Positions 10,256-19,914 of a DNA stretch of 49,259 nucleotides are shown here, in pieces. The stretch is from positions 1 to 49,259 of the forward strand of contig NZ_JRKN01000025.1 in assembly GCF_000763905.1 (NCBI RefSeq), read 5' to 3'. The stretch is from Paracoccus halophilus (lineage in GTDB: Bacteria; Pseudomonadota; Alphaproteobacteria; Rhodobacterales; Rhodobacteraceae). The notes under the pieces were generated by a model, which saw only the letters and a list, made by a program, of their open reading frames with translations, ran no database searches and was not told the DNA's origin. Made by a program: the position numbers and the translations under genes. Numbering within the stretch: position 1 is the stretch's first letter; every line of letters starts with the position of its first letter.

Positions 10256-10408
10256 ATGGCCTCGCATAACGAAATCACCGAACACAAGCACGGCGACATG
10301 GACATTCGCGCGCAGCAGGCGACATTCACCGGCTTTGTCAGGGCGGGTGTCTGGGTCTGCATCCTGTCGATCCTCGTGCTGGTCTTTCTGGCGCTGGCCA
10401 ACGGCTGA
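10256..10408 (+). CDS. aa3-type cytochrome c oxidase subunit IV
   Basis: A 50-residue single-TM protein: a polar N-terminus with [18 protein letters not shown], then one hydrophobic helix ([17 protein letters not shown]). This matches the alphaproteobacterial subunit IV of aa3-type cytochrome c oxidase, a small inner-membrane accessory subunit of the respiratory complex. Upstream in-frame ATG codons would add an unrelated 41-residue N-terminus; the ATG at 10256 gives the family length and has AGGA about eight bases upstream. The main oxidase subunits are not in the window. The gene is followed after 21 nt by a lipoprotein gene on the same strand. Confidence 0.88.
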   Translation: MASHNEITEHKHGDMDIRAQQATFTGFVRAGVWVCILSILVLVFLALANG

Positions 10409-10429
10409 TTCCCCGAAGGCGGAGATTCG

Positions 10430-11080
10430 ATGATGCAAAGGCGCGCGTTTCTTGCGCTGTCGCTGCCGGCCGCACTCGCGGCTTGCGGCGCCGACAATAT
10501 CTGGGCCAGCGACGAGTCGGTGCGCCGCGCGCGCTATGTCTCGGACGAGCCGCCCTCGATCACGCTGTTCACGGTGATCGGCATTCCGCGCGGCGAAGGT
10601 GCCCATACCGCGCTGCTGATCAATGGCAGCCAGCGGATCATCTTTGACCCGGCGGGCAGCTGGAACCACCCCTCGATCCCCGAGCGCCATGACGTGCTTT
10701 ACGGGATCACGCCGAACTTCAAGAATTTCTACATCGACTATCACGCGCGCGAAACCTATTGGGTGGCCGAGGATACCAGGCCGGTCCCGCTCGAGGTCGC
10801 GAATGCCGCGATCCGCGCGGCCGAGGCGCAGGGCGCCACCAACAAGAGCTTCTGCGCCGTGGCGACCGGGCAGGTGCTGCGCAAGGTGCCCGGGTTCGAG
10901 GGCGCACCCTCGGGCTTTTCGCCGCTCAGGATGCGCCAGTGGTTCCTGACCCTGCCGGGCGTGACCTCGAAAAAGCACATGGACGGCGATCCGGCCAACA
11001 ACCATAACGTGCTGCTGCGCCAGAAAAGCGGCGTCGTGGCGGGCTATGACGCGCGCGGCCAGCTTCAGGCGGTCAGGTAA
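10430..11080 (+). CDS. Conserved lipoprotein of unknown function
   Basis: A 216-residue protein with a type II signal sequence: RRAF, a hydrophobic stretch, then lipobox LAAC at about residues 16-19. The mature domain begins with an ITLFTVIGIPRGEGAHTALLI strand pattern and contains a conserved His/Asp-rich section (FYIDYHARETYW) and a late KHMDGDPANNHN segment. The layout resembles NlpC/P60-like or permuted papain-like lipoproteins of Rhodobacteraceae, but the catalytic residues cannot be assigned by eye. Two consecutive ATGs (10430, 10433) follow GGAG. Its 3' end overlaps the convergent azlD gene by 16 bases. Confidence 0.7.
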   Translation: MMQRRAFLALSLPAALAACGADNIWASDESVRRARYVSDEPPSITLFTVIGIPRGEGAHTALLINGSQRIIFDPAGSWNHPSIPERHDVLYGITPNFKNFYIDYHARETYWVAEDTRPVPLEVANAAIRAAEAQGATNKSFCAVATGQVLRKVPGFEGAPSGFSPLRMRQWFLTLPGVTSKKHMDGDPANNHNVLLRQKSGVVAGYDARGQLQAVR

Positions 11081-11397
11081 AGCGCCAGATAAAGCGCGGT
11101 CATGCCGCCCAGAATGGCGGCCAGCAGATTGCGCGTCGCCATGCCCACGGCCAGCGTGACCGCCGCCGCGATCAGGCGCGCCGGATCGGGCTGGCCATCC
11201 GTGGCGGCGGGCCAGGCGACCAGCGGCGCCGCGATCGCCGGCAGCACGCCCACCGCCGTATAGCGCAGCAATCGCCGCACCCAGCCCGGCATCGGGCGGT
11301 TGCCGACAGCGCCCAGAAACGACCAGCGCAGGGCATAGGTGCCCAGCCCGGTCAGCAGGATGATCGCCCAGATCGTCAGGTCGGAATAGCCGCTCAT
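11065..11397 (-). CDS. azlD: AzlD family branched-chain amino acid exporter subunit
   Basis: A 110-residue membrane protein with about four hydrophobic segments, typical of AzlD, the small partner of AzlC in exporting branched-chain amino acids and analogues across the inner membrane. The TYALRWSFL stretch near the N-terminus is characteristic (TYLxR in the family). The start ATG overlaps the azlC stop as ATGA, showing translational coupling. The 3' end overlaps the convergent lipoprotein gene. Confidence 0.9.
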   Translation of the reverse strand: MSGYSDLTIWAIILLTGLGTYALRWSFLGAVGNRPMPGWVRRLLRYTAVGVLPAIAAPLVAWPAATDGQPDPARLIAAAVTLAVGMATRNLLAAILGGMTALYLALYLTA

Positions 11398-12170
11398 GCC
11401 CGCATCACCCGCCGGCGCTCGGTCCATGTCTCGACAAGGGCGCCGCTCAGCATGGCCAGCGGCGCGGCGACGAACAGCCCGGTCCCCGCGGGCAGAAAGG
11501 CAAAGACCAGCGAAGCCAGGATCGCCACCAGCGCCGCCACGACATGCGCAAGCGTGCGCAGCATCGGCCCGATCATCGCAAGGAAAGTGATCGGCACCGC
11601 GAAATCCAGCGCCAGGCTGTCCGGGATCGCCCGGCCCAGGACATGGCCCAGTGCGCAGGCGATGATCCAGGGCAGGCAGGCCCCGATCGAGGAGCCAAGG
11701 AAATAGCCCACCCGTTGCGGCACGGTCAGCCGGGGATGCTTTTCGTAATGCTGCAGCGACAGCGCAAAGGTCTGGTCGATCAGCAGATAGGCGATCAGCC
11801 CGCGTTCGCGCGGCCTCGCCTCGCCCAGCCATGGCACCAGCGCGGCCGAATACATCGCCATGCGCAGATTGACCGCGACCGCGGCCAGGATGATGATCGC
11901 CGCCGGCGCATGATCCATGATCATCTGCACGGCGGTGAACTGCGACGCGCCGGCCAGCACGATCACCGAAAACCCCAGCGCCTGGGACAGCTGCAGCCCC
12001 GCCTCGGCGGCGACCACGCCGAACAGCATGCCAAAGGGCACCAGCACCAGCATGAACGGCAGCGACTGCACGATGCCGTGGCGCAGGGCCTGCGCGGGCG
12101 TGCGGCCCAGCGCGCGGCGCTGCGCCGGGGTCAGATCATGGGCGGAAATATGCTCTGCTGTCGCGGGCAT
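11394..12170 (-). CDS. azlC: AzlC family branched-chain amino acid exporter subunit
   Basis: A 258-residue inner-membrane protein of the AzlC family: QSLPFMLVLVPFGMLFGVVAAEAG in the first TM region, then ASQFTAVQMI and NLRMAMYSAALVPWL, all typical. Together with AzlD it forms a LIV-E-type exporter. The ATG at 12170 was chosen because it gives a normal family length; further upstream the frame runs through unrelated low-quality sequence. It is divergent from the GNAT gene. Confidence 0.92.
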   Translation of the reverse strand: MPATAEHISAHDLTPAQRRALGRTPAQALRHGIVQSLPFMLVLVPFGMLFGVVAAEAGLQLSQALGFSVIVLAGASQFTAVQMIMDHAPAAIIILAAVAVNLRMAMYSAALVPWLGEARPRERGLIAYLLIDQTFALSLQHYEKHPRLTVPQRVGYFLGSSIGACLPWIIACALGHVLGRAIPDSLALDFAVPITFLAMIGPMLRTLAHVVAALVAILASLVFAFLPAGTGLFVAAPLAMLSGALVETWTERRRVMRA

Positions 12171-12271
12171 GCTGGAACGCGCTCGTCTTTCGGGTAAGCT
12201 TCGCGGCAGATTGGCCAAGCGCCCGGCCGGATACAAGACCAGAAAACCGACGACCGGACCCCGCCCGTACC

Positions 12272-12859
12272 ATGCAAGCCGATCCCGGCCCCATCCGCAT
12301 CCTGCACGGCATCGCGCCGCAGCATCGCATTGCCGCCGCGGCGCTTTACTGGCGGTATTTCGGCGCGCAGATCCTGCCGCTGCCGACGACACCGCGGCAG
12401 GGCATCACGCTGATTCGCGCCGCCCTGCGCCCGGATCACGCGCTGATCGCGCTGGCGCCCTCGGGCCGAATGGTCGGCATCGCCGGCATCCGCGACGCAG
12501 GTGGCGGCATCCTGCGCCCCGATCCAAGCAGCTTTCACGCCGTCTGGGGACCGGTCCGGGGGCAGTTGCGCCATCGCGCGGCAGGCTTGTTCCGCGCCGG
12601 GCCGCCGACATCGGATCTGATTCTCGACGGTATCGCGGTGCGCCCCGGATGGCGCGGGCGCGGCATCGCCCGGCTGCTGGTCGGGACCGCCATCGCGCAT
12701 GCAAGCCAGACCGGGCATCGCGCCCTGCGGGCCGAGGTCGCGGCGGGCAATCACGCGGCACTCGCGGCCTGGCGGGCGATGGGCTTCGCGCCCATGGCGC
12801 GTGTCCGGCTGGGCTGGCCCTGGAGCGCGCCCGCCCATGTGCTGCGGCTGACGCTGTAG
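12272..12859 (+). CDS. GNAT family N-acetyltransferase
   Basis: A 195-residue protein with the GNAT acetyl-CoA-binding motif: DGIAVRPGWRGRGIARLL (the R/Q-x-x-G-x-G/A signature is RGRGIA), followed by ALRAEVAAGNHAALAAWRAMGF, the usual motif B. The N-terminal third is atypical and unassigned. Substrate is unknown. It stands between divergent azlC and a convergent membrane-protein gene. Confidence 0.85.
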   Translation: MQADPGPIRILHGIAPQHRIAAAALYWRYFGAQILPLPTTPRQGITLIRAALRPDHALIALAPSGRMVGIAGIRDAGGGILRPDPSSFHAVWGPVRGQLRHRAAGLFRAGPPTSDLILDGIAVRPGWRGRGIARLLVGTAIAHASQTGHRALRAEVAAGNHAALAAWRAMGFAPMARVRLGWPWSAPAHVLRLTL

Positions 12860-12881
12860 CCAAGGCGCGCGGGCGCCGCCC

Positions 12882-13865
12882 TCAGCCGTCGTTCGCGCCA
12901 TCCGGGTCCTTGCGCGCGGCGCCCGGCCCAAGCATGCCCGCCACCTGCGCCAGCAGCGTGAAGGCCCGGCCCGAGCGCGTCGCGGCCAGAACCGCCAGCA
13001 ATTGCGGGTTTCGTTCTTCTGCCTTGCGGTTGAGCAGCCGGTCGAAATGGCGCAGGAAATGATGCGCCACGTCGCGGAAAACCTCATCCCCTTGCAGCAT
13101 GGCGGCGGCGGTTTCCAGCGCCTCGCGGTCGGTGATCACGGCCAGCCCGGCCACGGCATCGCCGCGCGCGCCTTCGGCAAAGCGCAGCCACAGATCCGCA
13201 TCGGTCTCGGGCATGGGCAATTCGTCCATGAAGACGCCCTGGCCGGCCAGCAGCGTCACCACGTCCTGCGCCGCCCGGATCAGCCGCGCCAGGCCCGGAT
13301 CGGCCAGGGCCAGGCGCAGGCAGCGAATGGCCTCGCGATCCTCGGGTCCGTCGGGAAAATTCAGGGCAAAGAACAGCTCGGGGGCGGTCAGTTCGGTCAC
13401 CGGCGGCGAATCAAGCTGCAACTGCGCCTGCCGGCCATCGGCCGTGGCGGCGGCTTGCGCCGGCGCGCGCGGCATCGCCGGAGGCGGCCGCGCGGCGGCC
13501 GGGCGGGGCGGTTCGGCCACGGGTGCGGCCTGCCGCGCCGGCGTTTGCGTGGGCATAGGCTCGGGCATGCGCTCGGGCCGGCTTTCCTGCATCTGGTCCA
13601 GCATGGCGCGCAGCTCGTCGGCCTCGTCGCGCAGCAGCGACAGGCTGCGCGCGGACCAGACGGCAAGCCAGATCAGCGCGAGCGGCATCAGCAGCCCGAC
13701 CGTCCAGATCAGCCAGCCGCTGTCCTGCCCGTCGCCTTCCGGCGTCAGCGCGGCGAACAGGGCGGCGAGCACCAGCCAGGCCAGGCTGGCGGCCATGCCG
13801 ATCAGCAGCAGCCGGCCGCGCCGCCGCTCGGCGATCAGTTGTTGCAGGGCGTCCCTTGCGCTCAT
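12882..13865 (-). CDS. Hypothetical membrane protein with Pro-rich linker
   Basis: A 327-residue protein with two N-terminal TM helices (about 19-41 and 50-70), a short coiled-coil segment (LLRDEADELRAMLDQMQ), a Pro/Ala-rich linker (about 95-150) and an Ala/Leu-rich helical C-terminal domain. The architecture suggests a membrane-anchored cytosolic domain. I do not recognise an enzymatic motif; similar proteins occur in Rhodobacteraceae next to greA. It is 21 nt downstream of greA on the same strand and is probably co-transcribed with it. Confidence 0.65.
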   Translation of the reverse strand: MSARDALQQLIAERRRGRLLLIGMAASLAWLVLAALFAALTPEGDGQDSGWLIWTVGLLMPLALIWLAVWSARSLSLLRDEADELRAMLDQMQESRPERMPEPMPTQTPARQAAPVAEPPRPAAARPPPAMPRAPAQAAATADGRQAQLQLDSPPVTELTAPELFFALNFPDGPEDREAIRCLRLALADPGLARLIRAAQDVVTLLAGQGVFMDELPMPETDADLWLRFAEGARGDAVAGLAVITDREALETAAAMLQGDEVFRDVAHHFLRHFDRLLNRKAEERNPQLLAVLAATRSGRAFTLLAQVAGMLGPGAARKDPDGANDG

Positions 13866-13886
13866 CCGAGCCTGTTCCCGCCGCGA

Positions 13887-14357
13887 TCAGACATAGCGGA
13901 TCACGATGATCTCATAGGATTTGCCGCCGCCCGGGGTGACCACCTCGACGCTGTCGCCCTCATCCTTGCCGATCAAGGCCCGGGCCAGGGGCGAGCGTAC
14001 GTTGAGCAGACCGCGCTCCAGATCCGCCTCGGCCTCGCCGACGATCTGATAGGTCTTTTCTTCCTCCGTATCCTCGTCCAGCAGGGTGACCGTGGCCCCG
14101 AACTTGATGCTGCCCTTCAGCTTCGAGGTGTCGATCACCTCGGCACGCGAGATCAGCCCTTCGAGTTCCTTGATCCGGCCCTCGACAAAGCTCTGCTTCT
14201 CGCGCGCGGCGTGATATTCGGCATTTTCCGACAGATCGCCATGCTCGCGCGCCTCGGCGATGGCGCGGATGACGGCCGGGCGTTCGACCGCGCGCAGATC
14301 GCGCAATTCCTGGTCCAGCTGGTCGAACCCCGCACGGGTCATCGGTATCTTTTCCAT
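13887..14357 (-). CDS. greA: Transcription elongation factor GreA
   Basis: GreA rescues backtracked RNA polymerase by stimulating cleavage of the nascent RNA. The 156-residue protein has the N-terminal coiled coil with the catalytic acidic tip ([14 protein letters not shown], carrying the conserved D-L-S-E-N) and the C-terminal FKBP-like domain ([18 protein letters not shown]). The ATG at 14357 has GGAAGGAA just upstream and matches the family start MEKIPMT. A strong hairpin lies in its 5' region (14416-14440). Confidence 0.97.
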   Translation of the reverse strand: MEKIPMTRAGFDQLDQELRDLRAVERPAVIRAIAEAREHGDLSENAEYHAAREKQSFVEGRIKELEGLISRAEVIDTSKLKGSIKFGATVTLLDEDTEEEKTYQIVGEAEADLERGLLNVRSPLARALIGKDEGDSVEVVTPGGGKSYEIIVIRYV

Positions 14358-14415
14358 TCCGTTCCTTCCGGTCGCATTCGCGCGATAAATGCCTGCGCGA
14401 AACAAGTTGCTGGAA

Positions 14416-14440
14416 CGCCCCCGGCCTTGGGCCGGGGGCG
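14416..14440. repeat. Perfect 11-bp hairpin between greA and ETF-QO
   Basis: CGCCCCCGGCC and GGCCGGGGGCG pair perfectly around a TTG loop. It lies in the divergent 5' region, 59 bp upstream of greA, and is not followed by a T-run on either strand. It cannot be a normal 3' terminator because both flanking genes start here. A leader attenuator for greA or a bidirectional insulator are possibilities. Confidence 0.6.
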
Positions 14441-14631
14441 CTCGCTCAAATTCCGCAACGCATCGTGGCCGGTTCCGGGTCGCGTTTCAAGCCCCGCCGG
14501 CAGCCATGGGCGGAACGCCACTGGGCCCGGCCTATGGCACCGCATTTGCGCGCAGCGTTCCAATTGCGCGCAAGATTGTTACAGGCTAGGTCTTTTTCAG
14601 GGGAATTAGCCAGGAAAGCGGAGTCCGAGCC

Positions 14632-16287
14632 ATGTCTGAAGGCAGCCAGATCGAACGCGAGTCAATGGATTACGATGTCGTCGTCGTCGGAGGCGGCCCT
14701 GCGGGCCTGTCGGCGGCCATCCGGCTGAAGCAGATCAATCCCGAACTCTCCGTCGTGGTGCTGGAAAAAGGCTCCGAGATCGGCGCCCATATCCTGTCCG
14801 GCGCGGTGCTGGACACCTCGGGGCTGGACCGGCTGATCCCGGACTGGAAAGACCGGGGCGCCCCGGTCACCACCGAGGTGCAGGAGGACAATTTCTACAT
14901 CCTGGGCGAGGCGGGCCAGATTCGCGTGCCGAACTGGCCGATGCCGCCGCTGATGTCGAACCACGGCAAATACATCGTTTCCATGGGCAATGTCTGCCGC
15001 TGGCTGGCCGAACAGGCCGAGGCGCTGGAGGTCGAGGTGTTTCCCGGCATGGCCTGCTCGGCGCTGGTCTATGACGGCGGGCGCGTGGCCGGTGTCGTTG
15101 CCGGCGAGATGGGCCTCGAGGCCGACGGCAAGCCCGGCCCCAATTACGAGCCGGGGATGGAGCTGCGCGGCAAATACGTGCTGATCGCCGAGGGCGTGCG
15201 CGGCAGCCTGGCCAAGGAACTGATCTGGAAATACAGCCTGTCCGACGGCCATGATCCGCAGAAATTCGGCATCGGCATGAAGGAGATCTGGGAAATCGAC
15301 CCGAAAAAGGCCCGGCCCGGCACCGTCACCCACACCATGGGCTGGCCGCTGGGCAAGAATGCCGGCGGCGGCAGCTTCATCTATCACCTTGAGGGAAATC
15401 AGGTCGTGGTCGGCTTTGTCGTGCACCTGAACTATGCCAATCCGCATGTCTATCCCTATATGGAATTCCAGCGCTTCAAGCATCACCCGCTGGTCGCCGA
15501 ACTGCTTGAGGGCGGCAAGCGCGTCGCCTATGGCGCCCGCGCGATCAGCGAGGGCGGCTGGCAGTCGATCCCCAAGCTGACCGTGCCGGGGGCGGCGCTG
15601 CTGGGCTGCTCCGCCGGGCTTGTGAACGTGCCGCGCATCAAGGGCAACCATAACGCCATGCTGTCCGGCATCGCCGCCGCCGAGGCCGCCGCCGCCGCCA
15701 TCGCGGCCGGGCGCGCGGGCGACGAGCTGACCGATTACGAGGCCGAGGTCCGCGGCGGCGCCATCGGCAAGGACCTGCGCCCGGTACGCAACGTCAAGCC
15801 GATCTGGTCGAAACTGGGCCTCTGGGCCAGCCTCGCGCTTGGCGGTTTCGACATGTGGGTGGCGAACCTGACCGGCTGGAACCCGCTGGGCAGCTGGAAA
15901 CACGGCAAGACCGATGCCGAGGCGACCGGCAAGGCCGCCGATCACAAGCCGATCGCCTATCCGAAACCCGACGGCAAGCTGTCCTTCGACCGGCTGACCA
16001 ATGTCAGCTTCTCCTTCACCAATCACGAGGAATCGCAGCCCTGCCACCTGCGCCTCAGGGATCCCTCGATCCCGATCCGGGTCAACCTGCCCGAATACGC
16101 TGAACCCGCGCAGCGCTATTGCCCGGCCGGCGTCTATGAGGTGATCGAGGATCAGGACGGCCCGCGCTTCCAAATCAATTTCCAGAACTGCGTGCATTGC
16201 AAGACCTGCGACATCAAGGATCCCAGCCAGAACATCAACTGGACCACGCCCCAGGGTGGCGACGGGCCGAACTACCCGAATATGTGA
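14632..16287 (+). CDS. Electron transfer flavoprotein-ubiquinone oxidoreductase
   Basis: ETF-QO passes electrons from reduced ETF to ubiquinone at the inner membrane, linking acyl-CoA dehydrogenases to respiration. Its 551 residues begin with an FAD-binding Rossmann motif (VVVVGGGPAGLSAAIRLK, about 15-32) and end in a [4Fe-4S] domain with cysteines in RYCPAGVYEV and NCVHCKTCDIKDPSQNINW. A possible promoter TTGCGC-N17-TAGGTC lies at 14564-14592. It fits functionally with the acyl-CoA dehydrogenase gene 5 kb upstream but is a separate transcription unit. Confidence 0.97.
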   Translation: MSEGSQIERESMDYDVVVVGGGPAGLSAAIRLKQINPELSVVVLEKGSEIGAHILSGAVLDTSGLDRLIPDWKDRGAPVTTEVQEDNFYILGEAGQIRVPNWPMPPLMSNHGKYIVSMGNVCRWLAEQAEALEVEVFPGMACSALVYDGGRVAGVVAGEMGLEADGKPGPNYEPGMELRGKYVLIAEGVRGSLAKELIWKYSLSDGHDPQKFGIGMKEIWEIDPKKARPGTVTHTMGWPLGKNAGGGSFIYHLEGNQVVVGFVVHLNYANPHVYPYMEFQRFKHHPLVAELLEGGKRVAYGARAISEGGWQSIPKLTVPGAALLGCSAGLVNVPRIKGNHNAMLSGIAAAEAAAAAIAAGRAGDELTDYEAEVRGGAIGKDLRPVRNVKPIWSKLGLWASLALGGFDMWVANLTGWNPLGSWKHGKTDAEATGKAADHKPIAYPKPDGKLSFDRLTNVSFSFTNHEESQPCHLRLRDPSIPIRVNLPEYAEPAQRYCPAGVYEVIEDQDGPRFQINFQNCVHCKTCDIKDPSQNINWTTPQGGDGPNYPNM

Positions 16288-16382
16288 TCGCCTGACACCG
16301 CGCGGGGCCCGGGGCGGCGTTGCCCTGTGCCGCCCCGGCGGCTAGGGTCGCGGCGGGAATTGCCAAGAACTGGGCCGAAGCC

Positions 16383-18287
16383 GTGACAACAAGAATGATC
16401 CCGCTGGCGCTGATCGCGCTGACCGCCGCGCCGCTGCTTCCGGCGCCTGTGCCCCATGGCGCGGCCATGGCCGCGCCGCTGCTGGCCCAGTCAGAGACGC
16501 CCGACAGCAGCGAGCGGCCGGCCCATCGGCCCGAAACCGCGGAAACGACCGGGGATAAGGCCGAAACCCCGGCACCCGATGCCGCATCCGGCAGCGCGAT
16601 ACGCGGCCTGGCCGGGCCTTATCTGGCCGCCGGCATGGCCGCGAGCCTGAACGATTTCCCGAAGGCGGGCGACTATTCCCTGCGCGCATTGGCGCAGGAC
16701 GACACCAACCCCTTTCTGCAGGACAGCGCGCTGGTCGCGCTGATCTCGGCCGGGCAGATGGAACGCGCCGCCGCGCTTTCGCTGACCATGGCCGATCAGG
16801 GCCGCGCGACCGAACTGGCGCAGCTGGTCCGGCGCGCGGAACTGGCCCGGAGCGAACGCTGGGACGATCTGGTCGCCGATATCGATGCCGGCTCCGGCGG
16901 CATGGCGGGCGGCAGCGACCTGGGCAGCGTGCTGGTCGATGGCATGATCCGGGCATGGGCGCTGCTGGGCGCCGGACAGGCCAGCGAGGCGCTGTCCGAA
17001 TTCAAGCGCCTGTCGCAGATCCGTGGCGCGGCGCCGGTGGTGAACTATCACCTTGCCCTGGTCCGGGCGAAGGTCGGCGATTTCGAGGGCGCCGAGCTGC
17101 TGCTGGCCGATCAGAGCACCGGCGCGCATATCCTTGGCGTCACCGCCCGCGCGCAGATCCTGTCGCAGCTTGAACGCAACGCCGACGCGATCGCCATGCT
17201 CGAGAACACGCCCGGGTTCGACGAAGAGCCGCATCTGGTGGCGCTGCGCGACCGGCTGCGGGCGGGCGAGACGCTGCCCTTCGATTCCGTGCGCACCCCG
17301 GCCGACGGCATGGCGCAGGTCTATCTGACCTTCGGCTCGGTCCTGCTCAGCGATGACGAGCCCAATCTGATGACGCTGATTCATGTTCGGCTGGCCGAAT
17401 ACCTGTCGCCCGATCTGGGCGAGGCGCGGTTGCTGGCCGCCCAGCTTCTGCAAAGCTTCGGCCAGTTCGATCTGGCCGAGCAGGAATTCGACGCCCTGCG
17501 CGACCTGGGCGAGATGCGCCCCATTGCCGAACTGTCGCGCATCGACGCGCTGGCCCGGGCCGAGCGCCTGAACGACGCCGAAAAGGCCGCGCTGTCGCTG
17601 ACCGCGACGCATCCCGACCTGGCGCAGGGCTGGATCGCGCTTGGCGACCTGCTGCGCCAGCAGGAGAAATTCGCCCAGGCGATCCCGGCCTATGACAAGG
17701 CGCTCAGCCTGATCGGCGACCGCTCGCCCGAAATGCGCTGGTTCCCGCTATATGCGCGCGGCATCGCGCTGGAACGCGCCGGCCAGTTCCCCAAGGCCGA
17801 AAGCGATTTCCGCGCCGCACTTCAGATCCGTCCCGAATCGGCGCAGGTGCTGAACTATCTCGGCTACAGTCTCGTGGACCGCAACGAAAACCTCGACGAG
17901 GCGCTGCGCCTGATCCAGCGCGCGGTCGAACTGCGGCCGAATGACGGCTATATCCTCGATTCGCTGGCCTGGGCCTATTACCGCCTCGGCCGCTTTGACG
18001 AAGCGGTCGCCCCGATGGAGCGCGCCGTCGCCACCATGGCCAGCGACGCGCTGGTCAACGACCATATGGGCGACATCTACTGGATGGTCGGACGCCGGCG
18101 CGAGGCCGAGATCCAGTGGCAGCGCGCCCTGTCGCTGAAGCCCGAGACCGAGGCCGAGACCCGGCGCATCCGCGCCAAGCTCGATCGCGGTCTGGACGCC
18201 GTCCTGGCCGAGGAAAAGGCCAATGGCGGAACCCTGCCCGAGCCGCACAGGCCCGAGCGGGCGCCGGCCGAAACCGACCGGGACTAA
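16383..18287 (+). CDS. Exported tetratricopeptide-repeat protein
   Basis: A 634-residue protein with a signal peptide (TTRMIPLALIALTAAPLLPAP), a low-complexity acidic stretch (about 35-70), then many helical TPR units. The clearest repeats are the last three or four, such as PKAESDFRAALQIRPESAQVLNYLGYSL and later DSLAWAYYRLGRFDEAVAPMERAV. It probably scaffolds protein complexes in the periplasm. GTG at 16383 is preferred because it puts an Arg before the hydrophobic core; ATG at 16395 is the alternative. The stop is three bases before ispE, so the genes are likely co-transcribed. Confidence 0.87.
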   Translation: MTTRMIPLALIALTAAPLLPAPVPHGAAMAAPLLAQSETPDSSERPAHRPETAETTGDKAETPAPDAASGSAIRGLAGPYLAAGMAASLNDFPKAGDYSLRALAQDDTNPFLQDSALVALISAGQMERAAALSLTMADQGRATELAQLVRRAELARSERWDDLVADIDAGSGGMAGGSDLGSVLVDGMIRAWALLGAGQASEALSEFKRLSQIRGAAPVVNYHLALVRAKVGDFEGAELLLADQSTGAHILGVTARAQILSQLERNADAIAMLENTPGFDEEPHLVALRDRLRAGETLPFDSVRTPADGMAQVYLTFGSVLLSDDEPNLMTLIHVRLAEYLSPDLGEARLLAAQLLQSFGQFDLAEQEFDALRDLGEMRPIAELSRIDALARAERLNDAEKAALSLTATHPDLAQGWIALGDLLRQQEKFAQAIPAYDKALSLIGDRSPEMRWFPLYARGIALERAGQFPKAESDFRAALQIRPESAQVLNYLGYSLVDRNENLDEALRLIQRAVELRPNDGYILDSLAWAYYRLGRFDEAVAPMERAVATMASDALVNDHMGDIYWMVGRRREAEIQWQRALSLKPETEAETRRIRAKLDRGLDAVLAEEKANGGTLPEPHRPERAPAETDRD

Positions 18288-18290
18288 GGC

Positions 18291-19112
18291 ATGAGCCTGC
18301 CCCGGCGCGAATTCGCGCCCGCCAAGCTGAACCTGACCCTGCATGTCACCGGCCGCCGCCCCGACAGCTATCACCTGCTCGATTCGCTGGTGGTGTTTCT
18401 CGACATAGGCGATGTGGTGACGGTCGCGAAGGGGCCGCTGGCGCTTGCGGTCACCGGCCCCTTCGCGGCGGCGCTTGCCGGCCAGACCGACAATCTCTGC
18501 CTGCGCGCCGCGCGGCTGGCCGGACGCGAGGTCGCCATCGGGCTGGAAAAGAACCTGCCCGTCGCCTCGGGCGTCGGCGGCGGTTCGGCCGATGCGGCCG
18601 CCGTGCTGCGCGCGCTGGATGCCGATCCCGGGGCCGCCGCAAGCCTGGGCGCCGATCTGCCCGTCTGCATGGCGGGGGTTGCGACACGGATGCGTGGCCT
18701 GGGCGAGATCCTCGCGCCGCTGCCCGACCTGCCGCCACTCCATGCGGTGCTGGTCAATCCGGGCCGCGCGCTCTCCACACCGGCGGTCTATGCCGCGCTC
18801 GAGCGGCGCGACAATCCGCCGATGCCCGATCCTTTGCCCGATTTTCCCGACGCGGCGGCGCTGATCGGTTTCCTGCGCGCATGCCGCAACGATCTGCAGG
18901 CCCCGGCGATATCGCTGATGCCGGAAATCGCCGACTGCCTGGCGGCGCTGCGCGACAGCGGCGCGGCCCTGTCGCGCATGTCGGGATCGGGCGCCACCTG
19001 CTTCGGTCTCTACGCCGCCGCGACCGATGCGCGGGCGGCGGCGGCCGGCATCGCCCGGGCCCGGCCCGGCTGGTGGGTCGAGACATCTGGACTCGCGCCG
19101 CCAAAGGGCTAA
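18291..19112 (+). CDS. ispE: 4-diphosphocytidyl-2-C-methyl-D-erythritol kinase
   Basis: IspE phosphorylates CDP-methylerythritol in the MEP pathway of isoprenoid synthesis. The 273-residue GHMP kinase has the N-terminal [21 protein letters not shown] signature (Lys and Asn active-site region), the ATP loop [15 protein letters not shown] (90-104) and a C-terminal [12 protein letters not shown] glycine motif. It follows the TPR gene by three bases and precedes pdxJ by 24. Confidence 0.95.
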   Translation: MSLPRREFAPAKLNLTLHVTGRRPDSYHLLDSLVVFLDIGDVVTVAKGPLALAVTGPFAAALAGQTDNLCLRAARLAGREVAIGLEKNLPVASGVGGGSADAAAVLRALDADPGAAASLGADLPVCMAGVATRMRGLGEILAPLPDLPPLHAVLVNPGRALSTPAVYAALERRDNPPMPDPLPDFPDAAALIGFLRACRNDLQAPAISLMPEIADCLAALRDSGAALSRMSGSGATCFGLYAAATDARAAAAGIARARPGWWVETSGLAPPKG

Positions 19113-19136
19113 TTTGCTGGCAAACAAGGGGGAATC

Positions 19137-19883
19137 ATGCAGCGTCTCGGCGTCAACATCGACCATGTCGCAACCATCCGCAACGCGCGCGGCACGCCAT
19201 GGCCCGACCCGGTGCGCGCCGCGAAACTGGCCGAGGAGGCGGGCGCAGACGGCATCACCGCCCATCTGCGCGAGGATCGCCGCCATATCTCGGACGGCGA
19301 TATCGACCGGCTGATGACCGCGCTGCGCCTGCCCCTGAACCTGGAAATGGCGGCCACGCCGGAAATGCAGGCCATCGCGCTGCGCCACCGCCCGCATGCC
19401 GTCTGCCTGGTCCCCGAAAAACGCGAGGAGCGCACGACCGAGGGCGGGCTGGACGTCGCCGGGCAGGAAAGCTTCATGGCCGATTTCATCGCGCCGCTGC
19501 GCGAGGCGGGCTGCCGCGTGTCCATGTTCATCGGCCACGAACCCGCCCAGATCGAGGCTTCGGCCCGGATCGGCGCCGCCGTCGTCGAACTCCATACCGG
19601 CGCCTATTGTGACTACGATACCGAAGGGCGCATGGCCGAACGCGATGCGGAACTGGCCGCGCTGCGCCGGGGCGCGGCGCTGGCGCACAGCCTCGGACTC
19701 GAGGTCCATGCCGGCCATGGCCTGACCTTCGACACCGTCACGCCGATCGCCGCGATCCCCGAGGTCAGGGAGCTGAATATCGGCCATTTCCTGATCTCGG
19801 AATCCGTTTTCATCGGCCTCGACGGCGCGATCCGGGAAATGCGCCGCCGCATGGACGCGGCGCGCGCGTCTTCTTCTTCATGA
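19137..19883 (+). CDS. pdxJ: Pyridoxine 5'-phosphate synthase
   Basis: PdxJ condenses 1-deoxyxylulose 5-phosphate with 3-amino-2-oxopropyl phosphate to make pyridoxine 5'-phosphate in B6 synthesis. The 248-residue TIM barrel shows [48 protein letters not shown] and [15 protein letters not shown], all diagnostic. The start codon follows GGGGG at a suitable distance. It lies in the ispE-pdxJ-acpS run; both IspE and PdxJ depend on DXP-derived metabolites. Confidence 0.97.
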   Translation: MQRLGVNIDHVATIRNARGTPWPDPVRAAKLAEEAGADGITAHLREDRRHISDGDIDRLMTALRLPLNLEMAATPEMQAIALRHRPHAVCLVPEKREERTTEGGLDVAGQESFMADFIAPLREAGCRVSMFIGHEPAQIEASARIGAAVVELHTGAYCDYDTEGRMAERDAELAALRRGAALAHSLGLEVHAGHGLTFDTVTPIAAIPEVRELNIGHFLISESVFIGLDGAIREMRRRMDAARASSSS

Positions 19884-19914
19884 AAATATCCAGGTCACCG
19901 GACGGGCCGCTTGC

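Noticed and set aside
14662..16197. 511-residue open frame antisense to ETF-QO
   Set aside because: Composition is His/Ala/Gly/Arg-rich as expected of antisense shadows in high-GC DNA; the sense gene is unambiguous.
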